From Candidatus Protoclostridium gallicola (GTDB lineage: Bacteria > Bacillota > Clostridia > Christensenellales > Pumilibacteraceae): DNA of 64,000 nt. The position numbers were made by a program, and so were the translations under genes. The stretch is from positions 293,121 to 357,120 of the forward strand of contig CAJFLE010000001.1 in the NCBI GenBank assembly GCA_904387375.1. Reading direction: 5' to 3'. Below the pieces are notes generated by a model that was not told the DNA's origin, made no database searches, and saw nothing but the letters and a program-made list of their open reading frames with translations. Of the stretch, positions 52,293 to 60,371 are shown in pieces (the stretch's first letter is position 1; every line of letters begins with the position of its first letter).

Positions 52293-53818
52293 TGCCAGTA
52301 ACTCCTGTCGAGACTGCGGTATTGCAGCGCTTCGGCAACGTGATTTTTAAGAACCTTGTCGCTGCCCGCGAGATCGGCGATCGTGCGCGCGACTTTCAGA
52401 ATGCGGGTATAGGCTCTTGCCGACAGTCCCAGCTTGCCGAACGCCGTACGCAAAAGCGATTCGCCGGCGGCGTCGAGCGCGCAGAATTCGATAAGCTGAG
52501 CGTTGGTCATCTGAGCGTTGCAGTGCGCAGCGCTGCCTTCGAAGCGACGGAGCTGCACCGCACGCGCCTCGTTCACCCGCGCCCTCACCTTTTCGGACGA
52601 TTCGCCGTATGAGGACGACGCGAGTTCGTCGTACGTAACGCCGCCCACCTCGATATGTATGTCGATACGGTCGAGCAGCGGCCCGGATACGCGGGAAAGA
52701 TATCTGGCGACCTGAGCGGGCGTGCATGTACACTCGGCCGTTTCAGAACCCAGATTACCGCACGGGCACGGATTCATGCTTGCGACCAGCATAAAGCGCG
52801 CGGGATATTCCACCGTCCTCGCCGCGCGGGAAACCACGACTTTGCCGTCTTCGAGCGGCTGGCGCAGGATTTCCAGCGTCGCACGCGTATATTCGGGCAG
52901 CTCGTCGAGGAAAAGCACGCCGTTGTGAGCGAGCGAAATTTCGCCCGGCCTGGCATTGGCGCCGCCTCCGGTGAGCGCCACGCGCGTGGCGGTATGATGC
53001 GGGGCTCGGAAAGGACGCGACGCGACTATACCGACCCCGCCCGGAAGCACTCCGGCAACGCTGTGTATCTTGGTGGTTTCGAGCACTTCGTCCGGCGACA
53101 TATCCGGAAGTATGCCGGGCAGGCACTTGGCAAGCATGGTCTTGCCTCCTCCCGGCGGGCCTATCATAAGAATATTGTGTCCGCCCGCGGCCGCGATTTC
53201 GAGAGCGCGGCGGGCGGCAAGCTGACCTTTGACGTATTTGAGATCCTCGCTCCCCGCAGACGAAAAAGCCGAGTACACGTCTTTGACGGCAACCGGCTTT
53301 ACTTCGATTTCACCCGAAAGAAAAGCCACCGTTTCCCGCAGCGACGGGAGTGCGTATACGGATATGCCTCCGACGTATGCCGCCTCGCTCTCGTTTGCTT
53401 TCGGAACCACCATGCGTTTATAACCGAGCTGTCTGGCCGCGATTATCATGGGCAGGACGCCGTTCACCTTGCCGATGTCGCCGTTGAGCGAAAGCTCTCC
53501 GACGAATACGGTATCGAACAGCATATCCGACGAAATCTGTTCCGTAGCGTAGAGAATGCCGAGCGCTATGGGAAGATCGTACAGCGAGCCTTCCTTTTTC
53601 GTATCGGCGGGAGCGAGGTTTACGGTTATCCTGCGCGGAGAGAGGCGGAACCCGCTGTTTTTCAGCGCGCTGCGCACCCTCTCTTTGGATTCTTTGGTAG
53701 CAGTGTCCGGCAGGCCGACTATATCAGTCCCGGGCAGACCGTTATTGATATCCGTTTCGACCGAAACTTCGTAACCGTCGATACCTTGCAGCCCGAAACT
53801 TTTGATTTTAGCCAGCAT
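52289..53818 (-). CDS. YifB/ComM-type magnesium-chelatase-like AAA+ ATPase
   Basis: A 509-residue protein of the YifB/ComM family. ComM in Gram-negatives is a branch-migration helicase in transformation; the Firmicutes role is less clear. It has an N-terminal Lon-like domain (GLQGIDGYEVSVETDINNGLPG), a Mg-chelatase AAA+ core with Walker A GPPGGGKTMLAKCLPG and LFLDELPEY, a CPCG zinc-like motif (MNPCPCGN) and a C-terminal Mg-chelatase helical domain. It precedes dprA in the usual order. GAGGACGGGT lies at the ribosome site. Confidence 0.94.
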   Translation of the reverse strand: MLAKIKSFGLQGIDGYEVSVETDINNGLPGTDIVGLPDTATKESKERVRSALKNSGFRLSPRRITVNLAPADTKKEGSLYDLPIALGILYATEQISSDMLFDTVFVGELSLNGDIGKVNGVLPMIIAARQLGYKRMVVPKANESEAAYVGGISVYALPSLRETVAFLSGEIEVKPVAVKDVYSAFSSAGSEDLKYVKGQLAARRALEIAAAGGHNILMIGPPGGGKTMLAKCLPGILPDMSPDEVLETTKIHSVAGVLPGGVGIVASRPFRAPHHTATRVALTGGGANARPGEISLAHNGVLFLDELPEYTRATLEILRQPLEDGKVVVSRAARTVEYPARFMLVASMNPCPCGNLGSETAECTCTPAQVARYLSRVSGPLLDRIDIHIEVGGVTYDELASSSYGESSEKVRARVNEARAVQLRRFEGSAAHCNAQMTNAQLIEFCALDAAGESLLRTAFGKLGLSARAYTRILKVARTIADLAGSDKVLKNHVAEALQYRSLDRSYWQ

Positions 53819-53847
53819 ACCCGTCCTCTTTCGTTTGTATTCTTAAT

Positions 53848-55395
53848 TTATCCTCTCACCCAGTGACGGACGATCTCACCGCAAGACGATGCGGTATCCG
53901 TCAGGAAAGGTTTTCTGTTTTTCGTCAGCGCGACGTCGAGCACGACGACCGTGCAGTATATATGCATGAGCACCGTAAGCACGGACAGCAGCACCGAGAA
54001 TACGTTGAGCGCACCGTTCTCCGTCATATTGAAGTAACCTTCCGTGTAAACCGGAGTTATCTGTCCGCCGCCGAACATAACGAGCAATGCGTTAAGCACG
54101 ATGAACACAGACATGACGGCATATACTTTAAGCAGGCGCTTGTCCTTTACAACGGCGAACGCCAGCAGCATGAGCGCGAGCGAGGGTACGAGAGTCCATT
54201 CCGAAGCGCCTATGCAATATACGCCCACCGTCAGCGAAACGTACGACGAAAGCAAAAGTATATTCGCGCGGTTACGTCTGAGCAGGAATATCACAGTGAC
54301 GATGACCGCCACAAGGAATACGAATATTCCGGCGAACGCCAGCGTCGGGAAGTTGGTGCCCAGCGTAGCGTAGTTCTGCATGAATATCGTATAGATGCTC
54401 AGACCGTTTTCCGTGAAATAGTACAGAGCGCCTTCGCCGCTCGTATACAGGAACGGTTTTACGAAAAGCTGCTCCATAACCGCGGCGAAGCTCACGACAC
54501 CGTCAGCGAAATATGCGGGCAGTGCGAGCAGATATATGAGCGCGACGCCGAGCGCCATGCAGAGAGGCACATAAAGCACGTTATACAGCGAGCTGTCCTT
54601 GAACAGCATGTCGAAAGACGGTTTGGTCTTTACTATCTTGATAATAGCCTTGACGAACGCGTATACGAGATATACCGCGACGACGGGAGCCATATACACG
54701 GCGTCCGAACTCACGAGACAGGACAGGCTCATTGCCACGGTCATGCCGAAAACGTTCTTCGTAAGCAGGAAGTAGAACGTCAGAACGAGGCCGAGTGCAA
54801 GAAGCGCGTATTCGCTGCCCCACATCGCCGACATCACGAAAGACAGCGGGCTGAGGAAATAAAGTCCGGACAGCGTGAGCGCGACATACCTGTTGACGTA
54901 CTTTTTCAGTATCCAGTACAACACGAAGAACATCGCTATGTCGGAGAGCAGGTACGGAAGCTTCACGAAAAGCTGCATGGCTATATCGTCCTGGCCGACG
55001 CCGAGCGCGACGCCCCAGCCTCCGAAAAGCGTATACAGATAGCCCATAAGCGGAGCGACGCCTATGAAGCTGCTTGTATATCCGCCGAAGCCGTCGTTAA
55101 CGTTGATGACGTTGTTCGCAATGGTATAAACGGTATTGTAGGAGGCGCCGTAGCCGTTCACGGTAAACGTGAGAAGCAGTCTGACGGCAAGCCCTATCAC
55201 GAGCAGTATCGCGATCATGTAACCGATCTTGAGCTTTCCGACTTTCAGAGTATCTTCGTCGTCCACGCTGTGGTACTTCCCTATAAGAAAGACGGCGACA
55301 AACGCCAGTACGGCGGTAATCAGCGTGAAAAGTATGATAATCACAAGGCTTATCGCAAGCGTGTCGGAATTTATTTCGGACAGTAAGTTAAACAA
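53848..55395 (-). CDS. Polytopic membrane protein, possible GT-C-type glycosyltransferase
   Basis: A 515-residue integral membrane protein with about 12 hydrophobic segments. The layout (a conserved-looking first extracytoplasmic loop with YGASYNTVY, then GWGVALG and a cluster LSPLSFVMSAMWGSEYALLAL) recalls bacterial mannosyltransferase/GT-C families, but I see no decisive catalytic motif. The start is probably TTG at 55395, four bases after GGAGG; a TTG at 55407 falls inside that ribosome site. It lies between the rplS terminator and yifB and may be cotranscribed with yifB. Confidence 0.55.
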   Translation of the reverse strand: MFNLLSEINSDTLAISLVIIILFTLITAVLAFVAVFLIGKYHSVDDEDTLKVGKLKIGYMIAILLVIGLAVRLLLTFTVNGYGASYNTVYTIANNVINVNDGFGGYTSSFIGVAPLMGYLYTLFGGWGVALGVGQDDIAMQLFVKLPYLLSDIAMFFVLYWILKKYVNRYVALTLSGLYFLSPLSFVMSAMWGSEYALLALGLVLTFYFLLTKNVFGMTVAMSLSCLVSSDAVYMAPVVAVYLVYAFVKAIIKIVKTKPSFDMLFKDSSLYNVLYVPLCMALGVALIYLLALPAYFADGVVSFAAVMEQLFVKPFLYTSGEGALYYFTENGLSIYTIFMQNYATLGTNFPTLAFAGIFVFLVAVIVTVIFLLRRNRANILLLSSYVSLTVGVYCIGASEWTLVPSLALMLLAFAVVKDKRLLKVYAVMSVFIVLNALLVMFGGGQITPVYTEGYFNMTENGALNVFSVLLSVLTVLMHIYCTVVVLDVALTKNRKPFLTDTASSCGEIVRHWVRG

Positions 55396-55410
55396 AGTAA
55401 CCTCCAAAAA

Positions 55411-55443
55411 AGCACGAAAAGAGTTTGTTGTGGCAAACTCTTT
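55411..55443 (-). terminator. Terminator after rplS
   Basis: AAAGAGTTTG (55418-55427) pairs perfectly with CAAACTCTTT (55434-55443), loop of 6, followed on the minus strand by TTTTCGTGCTTTTTT. It begins 8 bases after the rplS stop, making rplS a single-gene transcript. Confidence 0.85.
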
Positions 55444-55450
55444 CGGCGCT

Positions 55451-55795
55451 TTATTTTGCTTCTTTCAGTTTAGCCGCTTTACCGGAAAGTTTTCTGAGGT
55501 AATACAGCTTCGCTCTGCGGACCTTGCCCTTTCTCACGACTTCCACCCTGTCGATACGGGGCGAATGAATGGGGAAAGAACGTTCGATGCCAACGCCGAA
55601 CGATACGCGGCGGACGATGAACGTCTCGCGCAGACCGCCGTTCTTACGGGCGATCACGGTGCCTTCGAACGCCTGAAGACGTTCTCTGTTTCCCTCGACG
55701 ACCTTGACGTACACTTTGACGACGTCGCCGACTTCGAACTGAGGCACATTCTCTTTCATGTACTCTTTTTCGATCTCTGCGATCAGTTTGTTCAT
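55451..55795 (-). CDS. rplS: 50S ribosomal protein L19
   Basis: Large-subunit protein at the 30S-50S interface, 114 residues. Signatures: [29 protein letters not shown] (core [13 protein letters not shown]), [21 protein letters not shown] and [28 protein letters not shown] precedes the ATG. It has its own promoter, a structured leader and a terminator, so it is monocistronic. Confidence 0.98.
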   Translation of the reverse strand: MNKLIAEIEKEYMKENVPQFEVGDVVKVYVKVVEGNRERLQAFEGTVIARKNGGLRETFIVRRVSFGVGIERSFPIHSPRIDRVEVVRKGKVRRAKLYYLRKLSGKAAKLKEAK

Positions 55796-55819
55796 AATGA
55801 CTTCTCCTTATATTTATTC

Positions 55820-55860
55820 ACGCGTTCTTGAATGCGATCTCCGGCAACAGAGGAACGCGT
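55820..55860 (-). promoter_or_regulatory. L19-type structured leader of rplS
   Basis: In the minus-strand leader ACGCGTTC (55853-55860) pairs perfectly with GAACGCGT (55820-55827). The enclosed loop contains a second small stem (CTC/GAG around TGTTGCCG). Position and shape fit the L19 leader known upstream of Firmicutes rplS, where L19 is thought to repress its own synthesis. Confidence 0.6.
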
Positions 55861-55875
55861 AAGTCACTAAACGTG

Positions 55876-55904
55876 ATTTTAGCATAAAAGCAAATCGTAA
55901 TCAA
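55876..55904 (-). promoter_or_regulatory. Sigma-A promoter for rplS
   Basis: TTGATT (55899-55904) and TAAAAT (55876-55881) on the minus strand, 17-base spacer. Start near 55869, so the whole structured leader is transcribed. Confidence 0.75.
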
Positions 55905-55950
55905 GCGATTTCGGGGTGGTTTGGGAAAATTTTTACAATATATATAATAT

Positions 55951-55986
55951 AAACGGGAAACCGCCGCTTCCGGAGGTTCCCCGTTT
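55951..55986 (-). terminator. Terminator after the bofA-like gene
   Basis: AAACGGGAAACCGCCG (55951-55966), loop CTTC, CGGAGGTTCCCCGTTT (55971-55986): a 16-bp stem with two mismatches. On the minus strand it is followed by ATATTATATAT rather than a pure U tract, so its strength is uncertain. It lies 13 bases after the gene stop. Confidence 0.65.
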
Positions 55987-55999
55987 ACGATCCTGGTTC

Positions 56000-56392
56000 T
56001 TACTGTACGGTCAGCACCCCCGGCCATGCGAACGACGCGATAAACAGGAATATGACGCCGAGAATTCCGAACACGCCGATAATGATCCACGAGAACCATT
56101 TGGGAGTGAGCGCCCATACGCCCTGCGTGAACAGTCCGCCGAATATGTTGATGACGAACAGAAGCACGAAACCGAGAATGCAGTTCAGCACAATTTTCAG
56201 AATGCGCACCGGCCCGAAAAGTTTTCCGTGCGTAAACACGGCAATGACGATCATGACGACGACAACTACGGCAAGCGCCACGACGAAAACCCACCACTGA
56301 TCGGTGAACGACTTCACGACGCTGTCCCACCAGCTGCTCTCGCCTTCGGCGGCTTCGGACGCATCCGACCAGATTGCTCCGGACAAATTCAT
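56000..56392 (-). CDS. BofA-like membrane protein (pro-sigma-K processing inhibitor family)
   Basis: A 130-residue protein. After an acidic, Trp-containing N-terminal stretch (1-33) come three hydrophobic segments (about 34-53, 64-88 and 100-126). The pattern VRILKIVLNCILGFVLLFVIN then IIIGVFGILGVIFLFI matches the BofA family, whose Bacillus member holds SpoIVFB inactive until SpoIVB acts. It is longer than BofA (about 87 residues) because of the N-terminal extension. It has a promoter, a GGAG ribosome site and a terminator of its own. The name is inferred from pattern; no sporulation gene is adjacent. Confidence 0.55.
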   Translation of the reverse strand: MNLSGAIWSDASEAAEGESSWWDSVVKSFTDQWWVFVVALAVVVVVMIVIAVFTHGKLFGPVRILKIVLNCILGFVLLFVINIFGGLFTQGVWALTPKWFSWIIIGVFGILGVIFLFIASFAWPGVLTVQ

Positions 56393-56421
56393 AGACCTCT
56401 CCTTGAATATTTTATATGATT

Positions 56422-56450
56422 ATAATATCACAATGCGCCGGGCATTGCAA
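56422..56450 (-). promoter_or_regulatory. Promoter for the bofA-like gene
   Basis: TTGCAA (56445-56450) and TATTAT (56422-56427) on the minus strand, 17-base spacer. The -35 lies in the loop of an inverted repeat (AATGCGCCG 56432-56440 / CGGCGCATT 56459-56467) that follows the ferritin-like gene. Confidence 0.65.
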
Positions 56451-56476
56451 GAAACGCGCGGCGCATTCGCGTAAAT

Positions 56477-57814
56477 TTAATTTTTTTCTAATTTTCCTTT
56501 GCCGCGGCAGCCGGATTTCGAAGTTTTCGGGGACGGGCATTCCGCTTTTTCCGGATTCTTGACCCTGCCTATATCCACATTGTCTTCGCACCGGCAGCGC
56601 AGATCCTTTACCGGGTGCTCGCATTCCTGGAAGCGATAGTCCTCGCCCGCTTCCATAATATATCTGTCTATAACTTTGTGGCTGGCAACCGCCGCCACAT
56701 TGCCGTTCACACGGCGGTTGTATCTGAAAAACTCGGCATTGTCGGGCAGTTTGGACACTTCCGTCCAGCTGTCGCCCGACGCGGTCTGCGTGACAGTATT
56801 TCTGAGAACTTTACGGATATACGCCTTGTTTTTTTCGGACATGGACGAGAAAGATATCGGTTCGGGGAATGTTCCGTCTGGTATGACCTGCTGCCACTCT
56901 TTGTTTTCGTATTTGCGGAGCAGTCGCACGGCGTAATGCAGGTGTGCGATCTCCTGCTTGAGATTGTATTCCCATATTTTCTTCACTTCCTCGTCGCACT
57001 CGTCGCCAAGCATGGAATAGTACAGATAGCATTCGGCGTATTCGTGCATGAGCATGCATTCCAGCCATGTCGTCGACGAATCCATAAGCGATTCGTACAG
57101 CGAAACGTGCTGTTCCTCTATCATTGCGATCTCGGTATACAACTTACGGCCAATATCCGACAGTTCATAGAACGCTCCCTGATTCATATAATAGTTCATC
57201 GTCTGCTGCTCGGCCGCCGTGATTATCATGGCGTGCAGCTTGCTGAGCGGCGACGCTTTTTTGGCGTCCATTCTGCGTTTGATGTCGTCGGTCGGAAAAC
57301 GATGCTCGGCGATCGTGGGACGTCCGGGCATGATCTCGGTATACTTACCCACCAGACGTTCCGCCCTTATGCCCATATCCATTTCGAGCAGGTCTGCGTA
57401 TCTATACAGATGATCGAAGTCCTCGAGCAGCGCGAAATCGAGCGACTTGCGGATGTACTCGTCAGGCTCGTTCTGCGCCATAAGCGCGGTCAGATCGACG
57501 GCGAGCTGTTCGTAACCGATGGTGTGTTCGAGCACGCTCTCGTCCTTCGGTTTGAGATTCATGATCTTCTTCTGCTGCTGTTGCTCGACGCGGCGCACGA
57601 CGGCGATCTCGCGGCGGAGTTCCTCGTTTGTGACGTGCCGCGCCATGTTATGCAGAAACCACTGCGCCTCGAATTCTGTGCCGTTCATAAGAATGATGCG
57701 CACTTTGGTGTAAGGGTCGGCGGCGTTCTTGTCGTAAGGCCGCGGGGTAAGCTGTTTCCAGTTCTCGAAGCTGCTCACCTTATCCGGTTTTTCGTTAAAA
57801 GGATTGAATGACAT
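56477..57814 (-). CDS. Ferritin-like/rubrerythrin-fold protein with Cys-rich C-terminal tail
   Basis: A 445-residue helical protein. The central part has a complete four-helix diiron pattern: Glu202 (AEQQTMNYY), Glu233xxHis236 (EEQH), Glu258 (HEYAE) and Glu288xxHis291 (EIAH). An N-terminal helical half (about 45-160) may be a second, degenerate bundle. The last 50 residues hold five Cys (398, 407, 409, 426, 436) without a clear CxxC pair. The ATG at 57814 has GGAGGA 7 bases upstream. Peroxide reduction, iron storage and spore-coat roles are all possible; I cannot choose. Divergent from the phosphate transporter operon. Confidence 0.65.
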   Translation of the reverse strand: MSFNPFNEKPDKVSSFENWKQLTPRPYDKNAADPYTKVRIILMNGTEFEAQWFLHNMARHVTNEELRREIAVVRRVEQQQQKKIMNLKPKDESVLEHTIGYEQLAVDLTALMAQNEPDEYIRKSLDFALLEDFDHLYRYADLLEMDMGIRAERLVGKYTEIMPGRPTIAEHRFPTDDIKRRMDAKKASPLSKLHAMIITAAEQQTMNYYMNQGAFYELSDIGRKLYTEIAMIEEQHVSLYESLMDSSTTWLECMLMHEYAECYLYYSMLGDECDEEVKKIWEYNLKQEIAHLHYAVRLLRKYENKEWQQVIPDGTFPEPISFSSMSEKNKAYIRKVLRNTVTQTASGDSWTEVSKLPDNAEFFRYNRRVNGNVAAVASHKVIDRYIMEAGEDYRFQECEHPVKDLRCRCEDNVDIGRVKNPEKAECPSPKTSKSGCRGKGKLEKN

Positions 57815-58061
57815 ACTGTGTTCCTCCTGTAGTCCTGTGAAAATATTTCTCATTTTACGCATTTTTTATACCGTCGCCGCATATAAATTCCGCACAAACG
57901 CACGCGTCGCAGCGCCCCCGAAAAAAATCGGAAGCAAAATTCGGCAAACCGAGACAAAATTGTTGCGAAATGCCGGCAAATAAGGTACAATTGAAAAGGC
58001 GCGGCATTGCCCGCCTAAAAAAATCCGGTACTTAAGAGAATCCGGACAACGGAGTTACGGT
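57815..58061. other. Divergent intergenic region
   Basis: A 247-base gap between the minus-strand ferritin-like gene and the plus-strand transporter gene. The transporter promoter (57963-57991) is clear. On the ferritin side I see a TATAAA (minus strand) near 57870 but no well-spaced -35. A small CCGA-A7-TCGG inverted repeat sits near 57928. No open frame or RNA gene is evident. Confidence 0.6.
57963..57991 (+). promoter_or_regulatory. Promoter for the Na/Pi transporter-two-component operon
   Basis: TTGCGA (57963-57968) and TACAAT (57986-57991) with a 17-base spacer. Start near 57998, leader about 64 nt. No Pho-box-like repeat is obvious upstream. Confidence 0.65.
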
Positions 58062-59699
58062 ATGGAGTATGTGTATGGGGTAATGGGACTGCTCGGCGGT
58101 CTCGGAGTTTTGCTGTTCGGATTTAAGGTATTGTCCGACGCAATCGAAAAGCTCGCGAACGACAGGCTGCGATCCTGGTTCAGCAAAACTTCCGGCACCG
58201 GCAGACTGGCGGGCGTCGGAATAGGTCTTGTCACGACGACGATCATTCAGTCGTCGTCGGCAACTACCGTTATGACTGTCGGTTTCGTCAATGCCGGCGT
58301 GATGTCGCTGACCATGGCGACCGCCGTTATTATGGGCGCCAATATAGGTACGACGATCACGGCTCAGATAGCGGCACTGAGCGCTTTCGAGTTTTCGTCG
58401 TTCGTACTGCCCTTCGCGTTCATAGGCATATTCATGGCGATGCTGTCCAAAAAGGATAAAGTGCAGACCGTGGGCTATATCCTCGGCGGTCTGGGTCTTG
58501 TTTTCGTCGGCCTGGACATCATGGGTTCGTCCATGGATATTTTTGCGACGAGCGATACGTTCAAAGATCTGCTGCTTACCATCGACAATCCGTTCCTGCT
58601 GCTTCTGATCGGTACCGCGTTTACCGCGCTGATACAATCGTCGTCGGCCGTCACAACCATTATTATTACCATGGTCGGCGCGGGACTGATGATAGGCTCG
58701 GGCGGAAACAGCGTATACTTCCTCGTGCTCGGTTCCAACATAGGAACATGCGTCACCGCATTGCTTTCGGCGATCGGAGCCAATACCAACGCCAAACGCG
58801 CGGCGCTCATACATCTGATGTTTAACGTGTTCGGCACGATACTTTTCACGATTATGATGCTGTGCTGGCCGACGTTTTCGCAAATAACGTTCGAAGCGTG
58901 GTTCCCCGGCAATCCTCAGACGCAGATCGCGATGTTCCATACTTTCTTTAACACGGTATGCGTCATTCTGTTCTTCCCTTTTATCAATGTGTTCGTAAAG
59001 ATTGCCACATTCCTCATACGCGACAAAAAAGAAAAAGAGGAACAGGCGGAGACTTTCCTCGACGACAGATTCCTTACCACTCCGTCGATAGCGCTTCTTC
59101 AGGCAAAGAAAGAAGTCACCCGTCTCGCGACGCTTGCAATCGATACGCTGCGTGAATCCGTCAACGCGTTTATAAACAAAGATAAAAGCGACGACACCGT
59201 AATCAAAGAAAAAATCGTAAACGTCAATACGATTTCCAGGCGCGTAACTAAGTTTCTGATCAAACTGTCCGCCAGCGAAGTGTCGTACCGCGACGAAAAA
59301 ACGATTTCGGCGCTGCACGAATCGCTCGGAGATATTCTCAGAATTGCCGATCTTGCGGACAATATGACCAAGTACACGGCGCATTACGTCGACGACCATC
59401 TTGAATTTACCGATACTGTAATCGGCGAAGTCAAGGCAATGGACGAAAAACTCGGACAGCTGTTCGACGAAAGCATGGCTGCGTTCAACGACGAGAACAT
59501 TACCGCCGTCGTCAAAGCGGAAGAGCTCGAAAACGAAATAGACTCGCTCAAAAAGCACACTATAGACGGACACATACGCAGACTGAACGAAGGCAAATGC
59601 CAGCCGCAGGCCAGCAGCGTATTCATCAATCTCGTCGGCAATATAGAGCGTGCGGCGGATCACGTACTCAATCTCGCGCACGCGTTTGACAAAAAATAA
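58062..59699 (+). CDS. Na/Pi-cotransporter II-related protein with PhoU-like domain
   Basis: A 545-residue protein. The first 330 residues form the Na/Pi cotransporter fold with two inverted repeats, each with the QSSSA signature (IIQSSSATTVM near residue 64 and LIQSSSAVTTI near 191) and GANIGTT/GSNIGTC partners. Residues about 345-545 are a cytoplasmic helical PhoU-like domain. It should move phosphate with sodium, or regulate its flux. ACGGAG lies near the ATG. It heads an operon with a response regulator and a kinase, so the two-component system may read phosphate. Confidence 0.92.
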   Translation: MEYVYGVMGLLGGLGVLLFGFKVLSDAIEKLANDRLRSWFSKTSGTGRLAGVGIGLVTTTIIQSSSATTVMTVGFVNAGVMSLTMATAVIMGANIGTTITAQIAALSAFEFSSFVLPFAFIGIFMAMLSKKDKVQTVGYILGGLGLVFVGLDIMGSSMDIFATSDTFKDLLLTIDNPFLLLLIGTAFTALIQSSSAVTTIIITMVGAGLMIGSGGNSVYFLVLGSNIGTCVTALLSAIGANTNAKRAALIHLMFNVFGTILFTIMMLCWPTFSQITFEAWFPGNPQTQIAMFHTFFNTVCVILFFPFINVFVKIATFLIRDKKEKEEQAETFLDDRFLTTPSIALLQAKKEVTRLATLAIDTLRESVNAFINKDKSDDTVIKEKIVNVNTISRRVTKFLIKLSASEVSYRDEKTISALHESLGDILRIADLADNMTKYTAHYVDDHLEFTDTVIGEVKAMDEKLGQLFDESMAAFNDENITAVVKAEELENEIDSLKKHTIDGHIRRLNEGKCQPQASSVFINLVGNIERAADHVLNLAHAFDKK

Positions 59700-59720
59700 C
59701 AAAGAGGTAATTATCGAAGT

Positions 59721-60371
59721 ATGGCAAAAACCGTATATCTGCTCGAAGACGACAAGAGCATATGCGATCTCGTAACGTGCAGTCTCGAACTGGCGGACAT
59801 CGAGGCGAAGAGTTTCGGCACGGTCAGGGATTTTATGACCGCGCTGGACGAGAAGCTGCCCGACGTCTGCCTGCTCGACGTCATGCTTCCGGACGGTAAC
59901 GGTTTCGACGTACTGACGCGCATTAAGAGCGTATTTCCCAACGTCGTGTGCATCATGCTGAGCGCGATGGGACGGGAGAACGATAAGGTCAAGGGGCTGA
60001 ATCTCGGCGCCGACGACTATATATCCAAGCCGTTCGGCGTGCTCGAACTCACCGCGCGCGTCAATGCGGCGTTCCGCCGGCTGGGAAGATCGGACGTTCT
60101 CGCGGCGGGCAACGTGGAAATAGACGAAAACAAAATGACCGCCAAAGTGAACGGCCAGCCCGTCGTGCTCAGCAATATGGAGCTTCGTCTGCTCGCCTAT
60201 CTCATCCGCAACGCCGGCACCGTGATAACGCGGGATAAGCTGCTCACGACGATATGGGGCTACGATCAGGGTGAAACGCGTACGGTGGACATACACGTTG
60301 CAAGGCTCAGAAAACTGGGCGTGGAAGGCATAGAAACGGTGTTCGGCGCCGGTTACAGGTTCAAAAAATGA
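59721..60371 (+). CDS. OmpR/PhoB-family response regulator
   Basis: A 216-residue DNA-binding regulator. The receiver domain has the acidic pair at residues 10-11 (LEDDK), the phospho-acceptor Asp53 in LLDVMLPDGNG, and the conserved Lys in YISKPFG near 103. The C-terminal winged helix (about 128-216) has LLAYLIRNAGTVITRDKLL and RTVDIHVARLRKL. It lies 21 bases after the transporter and overlaps the kinase start (ATGA). Confidence 0.95.
   Translation: MAKTVYLLEDDKSICDLVTCSLELADIEAKSFGTVRDFMTALDEKLPDVCLLDVMLPDGNGFDVLTRIKSVFPNVVCIMLSAMGRENDKVKGLNLGADDYISKPFGVLELTARVNAAFRRLGRSDVLAAGNVEIDENKMTAKVNGQPVVLSNMELRLLAYLIRNAGTVITRDKLLTTIWGYDQGETRTVDIHVARLRKLGVEGIETVFGAGYRFKK

Noticed and set aside
55921..55948. 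Promoter-like TTGGGA-N16-TATAAT on the plus strand
   Set aside because: It lies in AT-rich DNA just before the bofA-like terminator and would only make antisense RNA; no gene follows on that strand.
58032..60296. A 754-codon open frame on the minus strand opposite the transporter and response-regulator genes
   Set aside because: It is antisense to two clearly functional genes, its translation is rich in Arg/His/Tyr with no domain, and no ribosome site precedes it. The codon usage of the real genes avoids stops in this antisense frame.
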